A stretch of 6,471 nucleotides of DNA from JAPUIN01 sp041580375 (GTDB taxonomy: Bacteria; Acidobacteriota; Polarisedimenticolia; Gp22-AA2): positions 1-6,471 of the forward strand of contig JBFGDZ010000180.1 in assembly GCA_041580375.1 (NCBI GenBank), given 5' to 3'. The stretch's first letter is position 1. Each line of letters begins with the position of its first letter. The position numbers and the translations under genes were made by a program. The notes beneath the pieces were generated by a model that was given only the letters and a program-made list of their open reading frames with translations, was not told where the DNA came from and searched no databases. Positions 1-5,372 of the stretch are shown here, one piece after another.

Positions 1-77
1 ACGCCTCGGGCCTCGCCTACACCGACGCCGCGATCGATCAGGCCCACCGGGCCGTTAAGGAGATCCTGGGGTCATGA
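1..77 (+). CDS. 3' end of an unidentified upstream gene (partial)
   Basis: An open frame enters from the left edge (first full codon at 3) and stops at TGA 75-77. It encodes 24 residues, starting ASGLAYTDAAIDQ and ending KEILGS. The stop overlaps the dinB start as ATGA, so the two genes are probably co-transcribed and translationally coupled. The residue composition looks like an amphipathic C-terminal helix of a soluble protein. I do not recognise the family, and the fragment is too short for any functional call. The frame was chosen because of the stop/start overlap; one of the other plus-strand frames stops earlier (TAA 56-58). Confidence 0.6.
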   Translation, partial: ASGLAYTDAAIDQAHRAVKEILGS

Positions 78-1282
78 GCCCCCGGAAGCACGTTCGCGTC
101 ATCCTCCATGTCGACATGGACGCCTTCTACGCCGCGGTCGAGGTGCGCGAGCGTCCGGCGCTGGCCGGCAAGCCGCTCATCATCGGAGGACGGGGCCGGC
201 GCGGCGTCGTCGCGACCTGCTCCTACGAGGCGCGCCGGTTCGGCGTGCGCTCCGCGATGCCGTCGGTCACCGCCGAGCGCCTCTGCCCGCGGGCGGTCTG
301 GCTTCCCCCCCGCATGGATCTCTACGCCCGCGTCTCGCGCAGGATCCGCCGGCTGCTGGACGACTTCACGCCGGTCGTCGAGCCGGTGTCGATCGATGAG
401 GCGTTCCTCGACCTGACCGGGGTCGTCCCGGACCTCGAGGGCGGCCGGACCGCGGCGGCGCGTCTGAAGACGGCCATCCTGAACGCCGAGCGGCTCACCG
501 CCTCGGTCGGAGTCGCGCCGAACAAGTTTCTGGCGAAAGTCGCCTCCGATCTGGAGAAGCCGGACGGCCTGGTCGTCCTGCCGATCGCGGAGCTGCCGGA
601 CCGACTCTGGCCGCTCCCGGTGGAACGGCTCTGGGGGATCGGGCCGAAGACTGCGCCGCTGCTTCGTCGCGCCGGCCTGCTCACGATCGGCGACGTCCTG
701 CGAGCGCCGGAGTCGACGCTGGCGGAGCGCGTCGGTGCCCCGGCCGCCTCGCACCTGCGGGCCCTGGCGGCGGGCGAGGACGATCGATCCGTCGTCCCCC
801 ACCATGAGGCGAAGTCGATCTCCGAGGAGCGCACCTACGGACGCGACCTCACCGCCCCGGACGACATCGACGCGGCGCTCCTGGCGCGCTCGGAAGGGGT
901 GGCGCGCGAACTGCGCCGCGAGGGACTGGCCGGGCGCACGGTGCACATCAAGGTGCGCACGGGCGATTTCACGACGTTCACGCGCGCCGTCACCCTGCCG
1001 GCGCCGACCGACCTGGCCGACGCGATCGTCGAGGCCGCGCGTCGCCTTTACCGCGAGCGGATCGCTCTCGGCACGAAGGGCGTCCGCCTCCTGGGTGTCG
1101 GGATCAGCGGGCTGCAGTCGGCGGGGGGCGGGCAGCGGCTCCTGTTCGCCGATCCCGCGGAGGAGCGCGCGCGGCGGATGGCTCGCGCCTCCGACGCCGT
1201 GAAGGACCGCATGGGCGAGGGCGCGATCACGCGCGCCCGTCTGCTGCGCCCGGGCCGCGGCCGGCGGCCGGAGCGGCATTGA
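74..1282 (+). CDS. dinB: DNA polymerase IV (Y-family translesion polymerase)
   Basis: Encodes a 402-residue Y-family polymerase that copies past damaged bases in the cytoplasm. Visible motifs: HVDMDAFYAAVE with metal-binding D14 and the steric-gate position Y19; the YEARRFGVRSAMP finger motif; SIDEAFLD with catalytic D108/E109; SVGVAPNKFLAKVASDLEKP; and a helix-hairpin-helix (LWGIGPKTA, from about residue 186). A little-finger domain spans about 245-350. QRLLF at 354-358 fits a beta-clamp-binding motif near the C-terminus. All catalytic positions are intact and the length is close to the usual 350-400, so the gene looks functional. The ATG at 74 overlaps the upstream stop; AAGGAG at 57-62 lies 11 bp before it, a slightly long spacing. 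No LexA-type operator is visible here; any promoter would lie upstream of the window. Converges on the nuclease gene with a 33-bp gap. Confidence 0.96.
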   Translation: MSPRKHVRVILHVDMDAFYAAVEVRERPALAGKPLIIGGRGRRGVVATCSYEARRFGVRSAMPSVTAERLCPRAVWLPPRMDLYARVSRRIRRLLDDFTPVVEPVSIDEAFLDLTGVVPDLEGGRTAAARLKTAILNAERLTASVGVAPNKFLAKVASDLEKPDGLVVLPIAELPDRLWPLPVERLWGIGPKTAPLLRRAGLLTIGDVLRAPESTLAERVGAPAASHLRALAAGEDDRSVVPHHEAKSISEERTYGRDLTAPDDIDAALLARSEGVARELRREGLAGRTVHIKVRTGDFTTFTRAVTLPAPTDLADAIVEAARRLYRERIALGTKGVRLLGVGISGLQSAGGGQRLLFADPAEERARRMARASDAVKDRMGEGAITRARLLRPGRGRRPERH

Positions 1283-1315
1283 GAATCGGCCGGGCCGCGC
1301 GGCGCGGCGGGGGGG

Positions 1316-2221
1316 TCAGCGCCCGCAGGGGCGCTTGAAGTTGCAGGAGCGACAGCGCCACTCCTCGGTCGTCATCGGGCAGGAGTCGATGTCGGCGTCA
1401 TTGCGATCCGGATCACGCAGGAGAACCTGCATGTCGCGGATCGAGCCCCGGATGTAGCCGCGGATCCGCTCGATGTCGGCGGCGTCGACCCAGTAGTCGC
1501 GCATCTGGTCGCGCGCCAGGTTGAACTCCACCGTGCGCACGCGCCCCGGCCCGGCCTGCCACTTCTCGTTGGCGTAGAGGGCGTAGCAGGCCAGCTGCAC
1601 GCTGTTGTCCTCGTCGTCGCGCCGCCCCGTCTTCCAGTCGAAGATGTGGACCCGGTCGTCCTCGCGGCAGGCGAAATCGAGCTTGACGTGCACCTTGACG
1701 CCGTCGAGCCGGAAGGTCGAGAAATCCTCGATCTCCAGCCACTGATCGCGCGGCCGATCGCGGATCCAGCGGTAGGTGGGCGAATCGTAGAACGTCCGCA
1801 GGCAGGCGGCGACGTGATCGGCGTTGGCGCGCCACTCGTCGTCCGTCACCGGAACGTCGTACTCGTGCTCGAACAGGGCCGTCGTCTTCGGCCGCGAGCG
1901 GTACACGCGGTCCCGCGACTGCTTCCACTCGGTGCGCATCTGATCCAGCGCCAGCGCCAGGATCTCCTTCACCTCGAGCGGCTCGATCCCGGCGCGCAGG
2001 TTCTCGAGCGTTCGCTGGGTGCAGGTGTGCACGATCTCGCCCGCCCACATCTTGCGAGACTTCAGCTGCTTGAGGATGTAGATCTCGCGCGTCGCGGGGT
2101 CGGCGGTGATCTCCCATCCGCCGCGCGATCCGTAGTACTGGTAGTAGTAGCGGCGGCGGCAGTCGCGGAATGTCGCGTCGCGCGATCGGGACCAGGAGAA
2201 CTCGTCGAAGAGCGGGGGCAT
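1316..2221 (-). CDS. Stand-alone PD-(D/E)XK nuclease, Cas4/AddB-like, with probable Fe-S cluster
   Basis: A 301-residue protein with the layout of the RecB/AddB/Cas4 nuclease family, which resects or processes DNA ends. Motifs in order: C21 (first cluster cysteine, in RDCRRRYYYQYY); G61-x3-H65; D182 in VKLDF; D195-W-K197 in IFDWKTG (PD-(D/E)XK core); Q209-x3-Y213 in QLACYALYA; and a C-terminal C290-x2-C293-x5-C299, with C281 as an extra cysteine. C21 plus the last three match the split four-cysteine 4Fe-4S arrangement of AddB and Cas4. No helicase domain is present and no cas1, cas2 or addA lies in view, so this is a stand-alone nuclease. An in-frame TAA (complement of 2234-2236) lies four codons upstream of the ATG with no other start between, which fixes the ATG as the most upstream possibility. 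Nuclease fold and cluster are inferred from motifs; the biological role is unknown. Its neighbour dinB suggests DNA repair. Confidence 0.86.
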   Translation of the reverse strand: MPPLFDEFSWSRSRDATFRDCRRRYYYQYYGSRGGWEITADPATREIYILKQLKSRKMWAGEIVHTCTQRTLENLRAGIEPLEVKEILALALDQMRTEWKQSRDRVYRSRPKTTALFEHEYDVPVTDDEWRANADHVAACLRTFYDSPTYRWIRDRPRDQWLEIEDFSTFRLDGVKVHVKLDFACREDDRVHIFDWKTGRRDDEDNSVQLACYALYANEKWQAGPGRVRTVEFNLARDQMRDYWVDAADIERIRGYIRGSIRDMQVLLRDPDRNDADIDSCPMTTEEWRCRSCNFKRPCGR

Positions 2222-2232
2222 CGGCGACGTCG

Positions 2233-2238
2233 ATTATA
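2233..2238 (-). promoter_or_regulatory. Candidate -10 box of the nuclease gene
   Basis: The complement strand reads a perfect TATAAT here, standing out in a roughly 70% GC region. Transcription would begin about 7 bp downstream, near 2226, only about 5 nt before the ATG at 2221, giving an almost leaderless mRNA. This fits the absence of any Shine-Dalgarno-like purine run between box and start. There is no good -35 element at 16-18 bp upstream. The position could be chance, but an A/T hexamer of this quality just before a gene start is suggestive. Confidence 0.5.
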
Positions 2239-2242
2239 GACC

Positions 2243-2262
2243 CTCCCGTCCGGACCCGGGAG
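2243..2262. repeat. Inverted repeat in the divergent promoter region
   Basis: Perfect 6-bp arms CTCCCG (2243-2248) and CGGGAG (2257-2262) flank an 8-nt centre that itself contains the palindrome TCCGGA (2249-2254). It sits immediately upstream of the TATAAT of the nuclease gene, overlapping where the -35 region would be, and upstream of the oxidoreductase. It could be an operator for a dimeric regulator of one or both divergent genes, or just GC-rich chance symmetry. Confidence 0.35.
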
Positions 2263-2317
2263 CGGATATCCTAGGCGCGCCGATCGCACGATCCATCGTT
2301 CGAGTCCTCGAGGGGAC

Positions 2318-2322
2318 GGAGG
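2318..2322 (+). promoter_or_regulatory. Ribosome binding site that decides the oxidoreductase start
   Basis: GGAGG at 2318-2322 lies 8 bp before the ATG at 2331, an ideal Shine-Dalgarno spacing. The upstream in-frame GTG at 2322 shares its first G with this motif and would have to rely on AGGGG at 2311-2315 instead, so ATG 2331 is preferred. Confidence 0.6.
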
Positions 2323-2330
2323 TGCGTTTC

Positions 2331-3920
2331 ATGGTGCGGGATGCGGATCGCTGGGACGCCGTCATCGTCGGGGGAGGTCACAACGGGCTGGTGGCGGCGG
2401 GGTATCTCGCGCGCGCCGGCCGGCGCGTGCTGGTGCTGGAGCGCCGGCACGTCGTGGGGGGCGCGTGCGTCACCGAGGAAATCTTCCCCGGATACAGATT
2501 CTCCACGACCTCGTACGTGTGCACGCTTCTGCGCCCCGACATCATCCGCGATCTGGAACTGGCCCGGCACGGGTTCGAGGTGCTCCCCTGCCCGACGACG
2601 TTCACGCCGTTCACCGACGGCCGGTATCTTCTCGTCGGCCTCGATCCCCGAAGCGACTCGGAGAACATCGGCCGGTTCTCCCGCCGGGACGCCGAAGCCT
2701 TCCCGCGCTTCAACGCGGCGATGGCGCGGATCGCCGACGTCCTGCGGCCGACGCTGGACGCTCCGCCGCCCGATCTCGCCTCGCCGGGCGTCTCCGCCCT
2801 CATCGACCTTTTGAAGACGGGAGCGCGATTCCGCCGGCTGACGCGCGAGGACCAGGCGCTGCTCATCAAGGTCCTCACCATGAGCAGCACCGACCTGCTC
2901 GACGAGTGGTTCGAGTCGCCGCAGCTGAAGGCCAGCCTCGCCGCCTCCGGGACGATCGGCATCTGGGGCAGCCCGCGCACCCCCGGGACCGCCTTCCTCA
3001 TCCTTCATTACTACATGGGGGGGGCGACAGACGCGCCGGGTCTGTGGGGGTTCGTCCGGGGCGGCATGGGAGGTTTGACGCAGGCGATGGCCGCCTACGC
3101 CCGGTCGCGCGGCGCGACGGTCCGCGTGAGCGCCCCCGTGTCGCGCATCCTCGTCGAGCGCGGGGCGGCGGCGGGCGTCGTCCTGGAGGACGGCGAGACG
3201 ATCCGCGCCCGCGCCGTGCTCTCCAACGCCGATCCGAAGCGGACGTTCCTGAAGATGATGGACCGGTCCGACCTCGATCCGTCGTTCGCGAGCGGGATCG
3301 AGAAACTGCGCTGCCGCGGCAACTCGGGGAAGATCAACCTGGCGCTTTCGGAGATGCCCGATTTCAAGGCGCTGCCGGGGGACGGCCCGCACCTGCGCGG
3401 CGCGTTCCAGATCGTCGGTGACGATCCCGACTACCTGGAGGCCGCCTTCGACGACTGCAAGTGGGGACGGCTTCCGCGCCGGCCGTACCTCGACATGTGC
3501 ATCCCCTCGACCCTGGACGACACGCTCTGCCCGCGCGGCCACCACGTCATGTCGATCTCGATCAAGTACCTCCCCTTCGAGCTGGCCGAGGGGGACTGGT
3601 CCTCGCGCCGCGAGGAGATCGGTGACCTCGCCCTCGACACGCTCGCGGAGTACGCGCCCAACATCCGGCGCGCCGTCCTGCACCGGCACATCCTGACGCC
3701 GCTGGACTTCGAGGAGACGTACGGCCTGACGGGGGGAAACATCTGCCACGGCGACATGGCGCTCGACCAGCTGTTCTCCATGCGGCCGCTCCTGGGCTGG
3801 GCGCGCTACCGCACGCCGGTGCGCAACCTCTATCTGTGCGGCTCCGGCGCCCACCCGGGGGGCGGGGTCATGGGGGCGCCGGGACGGAACGCCGCGCGCG
3901 AGGCGCTCAAAGATCTCTAA
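2331..3920 (+). CDS. FAD-dependent oxidoreductase, PYROXD2-like (COG1233)
   Basis: A 529-residue flavoprotein of the amine-oxidase/phytoene-desaturase superfamily. The N-terminal Rossmann FAD motif is AVIVGGGHNGLVAAGYLARAG (glycines 14-16 and 19), with the ribose-binding acidic residue E37 in VLVLERR. The region after it (GGACVTEEIFPGYRF) and the C-terminal FAD-contact segment LCGSGAHPGGGVMGAPGRNA (502-521) are intact. The GHNGL signature and overall pattern resemble PYROXD2-type proteins more than true carotenoid desaturases. No crtB or other carotenoid gene is nearby. Substrate and acceptor are unknown; human PYROXD2 is mitochondrial with unresolved chemistry. The protein has no signal peptide, so it is probably cytoplasmic or membrane-associated. 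An alternative start is GTG 2322, adding three residues. It is divergent from the nuclease and separated from the next gene by a hairpin-rich 162-bp spacer, so it may be monocistronic. Confidence 0.88.
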   Translation: MVRDADRWDAVIVGGGHNGLVAAGYLARAGRRVLVLERRHVVGGACVTEEIFPGYRFSTTSYVCTLLRPDIIRDLELARHGFEVLPCPTTFTPFTDGRYLLVGLDPRSDSENIGRFSRRDAEAFPRFNAAMARIADVLRPTLDAPPPDLASPGVSALIDLLKTGARFRRLTREDQALLIKVLTMSSTDLLDEWFESPQLKASLAASGTIGIWGSPRTPGTAFLILHYYMGGATDAPGLWGFVRGGMGGLTQAMAAYARSRGATVRVSAPVSRILVERGAAAGVVLEDGETIRARAVLSNADPKRTFLKMMDRSDLDPSFASGIEKLRCRGNSGKINLALSEMPDFKALPGDGPHLRGAFQIVGDDPDYLEAAFDDCKWGRLPRRPYLDMCIPSTLDDTLCPRGHHVMSISIKYLPFELAEGDWSSRREEIGDLALDTLAEYAPNIRRAVLHRHILTPLDFEETYGLTGGNICHGDMALDQLFSMRPLLGWARYRTPVRNLYLCGSGAHPGGGVMGAPGRNAAREALKDL

Positions 3921-3934
3921 TCGAGCGGAACGCG

Positions 3935-3954
3935 AAGGACGAGCCGAGGTCCTT
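3935..3954 (+). terminator. Weak hairpin just after the oxidoreductase stop
   Basis: AAGGAC (3935-3940) and GTCCTT (3949-3954) form a perfect 6-bp stem with an 8-nt loop, beginning 15 bp after the stop codon. No T-tract follows, so an intrinsic terminator is doubtful. It may instead protect the mRNA 3' end. Confidence 0.25.
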
Positions 3955-3972
3955 GCCGTCGCCCTCGTCAGC

Positions 3973-4001
3973 GGCCGGCGCCCCGGGGATCCGCGCCGGC
4001 C
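3973..4001. repeat. Strong 9-bp inverted repeat (terminator or operator candidate)
   Basis: Perfect arms GGCCGGCGC (3973-3981) and GCGCCGGCC (3993-4001) surround an 11-nt centre. This all-G/C stem would be very stable in RNA. It ends 1 bp before the TTGACT element at 4003, so it either closes the oxidoreductase transcript without a U-tract or is a DNA operator abutting the -35 of the aminotransferase gene. Some symmetry is expected by chance at this GC content, but nine uninterrupted pairs in a non-coding spacer are notable. Confidence 0.45.
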
Positions 4002-4002
4002 C

Positions 4003-4029
4003 TTGACTCGATCGGGGACGATTGATAGT
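4003..4029 (+). promoter_or_regulatory. Candidate sigma70-type promoter of the aminotransferase gene
   Basis: TTGACT (4003-4008) matches five of six bases of the -35 consensus. GATAGT (4024-4029) matches four of six bases of the -10 after a short 15-bp spacer. The local AT-rich patch at 4021-4037 contrasts with the surroundings. Transcription would start around 4036, leaving a leader of about 50 nt before ATG 4083 and excluding the earlier in-frame TTG 4029 and ATG 4032. Confidence 0.4.
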
Positions 4030-4072
4030 TGATGATTGCCGGGCCGATGCGGCGGACCGGCAGCGATCCAAT

Positions 4073-4078
4073 GAGGAG
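4073..4078 (+). promoter_or_regulatory. Ribosome binding site that decides the aminotransferase start
   Basis: GAGGAG lies 4 bp before ATG 4083 and 7 bp before ATG 4086. Several in-frame ATGs lie close together here (4032, 4047, 4071, 4083, 4086, 4101), but only the 4083/4086 pair has a well-placed purine-rich site, and it gives a normal short Tat n-region. Confidence 0.55.
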
Positions 4079-4082
4079 CCCG

Positions 4083-5285
4083 ATGATGAACCCGAATCCG
4101 ATGCCGAAGGTCGAACGGAGGGCGTTTCTGCGGTGGATCGGCGCCGCGGGTGTTGCGGCCCAGGCGGGGGTCCTGTTGCCCCCGGGCTGGAGCCCCAGGG
4201 TGCGGGCCGCCGCCCGGATCGGCCCCTGCGATCCCGCGCGGGAGCGGCCCGCGGCCGCGCAGCCGCCGCGCCGCGACGGCGTCGTGCGGCTCAGCTCGAA
4301 CGAGAATCCCTACGGGCCCTGCGCCGCGGCGAGGCGGGCGGTCGCGGAGGGGCTCGACCGCGCCAACCGCTATCCGATCCAGGAGCGCGAGGACCTCGTC
4401 GCCGCCCTCGCGGCGAAGCACGAACTGGACGGCGGGCGGATCCTACCCGGATGCGGCTCCACCGAGATCCTGCGCGCGGCGGTCGCGGCTTTCGCCGCCG
4501 GCGGGACCCTCGTGACGGCCGATCCGACCTACGAGGATCCGTTCGACTACTCGCGGCCGTTCGACGTGAAGGTCGTCCGCGTGCCGCTCGACGATGGTGG
4601 CGCGCACGATCTCGAGGCGATGGAGGTCGCCGCGGTCCGGGCGGCCCGCCTCGTGTACGTCTGCAACCCGAACAATCCGACCGGCACGCTCGTGGACGGG
4701 AAGGCGCTGGAGGGGTTCGTCCGGAGGGTCTCCCGCCGCGCGATCGTCGTCGTGGACGAGGCGTATCACGACTACGTCGAGGACGAGAAGTACCGGAGCA
4801 TGGTGCCGCTCGTCGCCGAGGGGCTCCCCGTCCTGGTGAGCCGGACCTTCTCGAAGATCCACGGCCTCGCCGGACTGCGGCTCGGCTACGCCCTGTGCGG
4901 CTCGCAGGATCTGGCCGACCGGGTGCACGCTCACCTCACCTTCGCCGGCGCCAGCGTCGCCGCCGTCCAGGCCGGCCTCGCGAGCCTCGCCGATCTCGAG
5001 TTCCAGGCATTCTGCCGGAAGGAGAACACGAAGGCGCGGCGTTTCCTGAGCGACGCCCTGGCGAAACGGGGCTACCGGGTCTTCCCTTCGCAGACGAACT
5101 TCGTGATGTTCCGCCTTGGGACCGACGTGAGCGATCTGATCAAGCCGTTGCGGGCGCGCGGGATCCGGATCGGTCGCCCGTTCCCTCCCATGACCGACCA
5201 CTGCCGCGTCAGCCTGGGGACCATGGAGGATCTCGAGCGGTTCCTGGAGGAGTTCGATCGCTGGCGCCGCGCCGAGGCCGCCTGA
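4083..5285 (+). CDS. Tat-exported HisC-like PLP-dependent aminotransferase
   Basis: A 400-residue fold-type I aminotransferase resembling histidinol-phosphate aminotransferase. Residues 11-32 form a twin-arginine signal (ERRAFLRWIG, then a hydrophobic AAGVAAQAGVLL), with probable cleavage near VRAAA (40-44), so the enzyme should be exported folded with cofactor. Catalytic positions are present: SSNENPYGP substrate-arm motif; NPNNPTG with N198; VVVDEAYHDY with D225 and Y228; SRTFSKIHGLAGLRLGY with Schiff-base K258 and R266; HCRVSLG with carboxylate-binding R375. The mature length of about 355 matches HisC. No his genes are nearby, so a biosynthetic HisC role is unlikely; a periplasmic amino-acid or phosphonate-type substrate is possible but unproven. 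H260 replaces the aromatic residue usual after SK in HisC. The 87-bp gap to the next gene leaves co-transcription open. Exact start is either 4083 or 4086. Confidence 0.9.
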   Translation: MMNPNPMPKVERRAFLRWIGAAGVAAQAGVLLPPGWSPRVRAAARIGPCDPARERPAAAQPPRRDGVVRLSSNENPYGPCAAARRAVAEGLDRANRYPIQEREDLVAALAAKHELDGGRILPGCGSTEILRAAVAAFAAGGTLVTADPTYEDPFDYSRPFDVKVVRVPLDDGGAHDLEAMEVAAVRAARLVYVCNPNNPTGTLVDGKALEGFVRRVSRRAIVVVDEAYHDYVEDEKYRSMVPLVAEGLPVLVSRTFSKIHGLAGLRLGYALCGSQDLADRVHAHLTFAGASVAAVQAGLASLADLEFQAFCRKENTKARRFLSDALAKRGYRVFPSQTNFVMFRLGTDVSDLIKPLRARGIRIGRPFPPMTDHCRVSLGTMEDLERFLEEFDRWRRAEAA

Positions 5286-5340
5286 CGGCGCGGCCGCCCC
5301 CCTCACCGCCACTCCGGCTTCGCCGCCGCGCCGACGGGAA

Positions 5341-5356
5341 CCTCCCGGGGGGGAGG
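5341..5356 (+). repeat. Hairpin overlapping a GGGAGG motif upstream of the RnfD-like gene
   Basis: CCTCCC (5341-5346), a G4 loop (5347-5350) and GGGAGG (5351-5356) form a perfect 6-bp stem-loop. The 3' arm is the only Shine-Dalgarno-like sequence before the RnfD-like start at 5373, but it lies about 16 bp away, too far for normal use. It might be a structure affecting translation or a read-through/termination element; no T-tract follows. Confidence 0.25.
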
Positions 5357-5372
5357 GTGTCTAACCGGGGCG

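Noticed and set aside
38..1279. Long open frame on the minus strand opposite dinB (413 codons)
   Set aside because: It is a mirror of the high-GC codon pattern of dinB, is rich in Arg/Asp/Ala with no recognisable motif, and the plus strand carries all polymerase motifs.
1283..1315. Bidirectional terminator between the convergent dinB and nuclease genes
   Set aside because: The only symmetry is GCCGCGCGGC (1294-1303), which has no loop and no flanking A/T tracts. Low-complexity G/C explains it.
1316..2221. Assignment of the nuclease as CRISPR-associated Cas4
   Set aside because: No CRISPR repeats, cas1 or cas2 are present anywhere in the window. The motif set is equally shared with AddB/RecB-type nucleases.
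2331..3920. Phytoene desaturase crtI
   Set aside because: Only the superfamily FAD motifs are shared. The N-terminal GHNGL signature and the lack of carotenoid genes favour the PYROXD2-like group.
2271..4421. 716-codon open frame on the minus strand across the oxidoreductase and aminotransferase start
   Set aside because: It crosses two well-supported plus-strand genes and a spacer, has low-complexity Arg/Pro/Ala composition, and shows no domain. Its length reflects scarcity of stop codons at this GC content.
4083..5285. Histidine biosynthesis hisC
   Set aside because: The Tat signal and absence of neighbouring his genes argue against the biosynthetic enzyme, although the fold and motifs are HisC-like.
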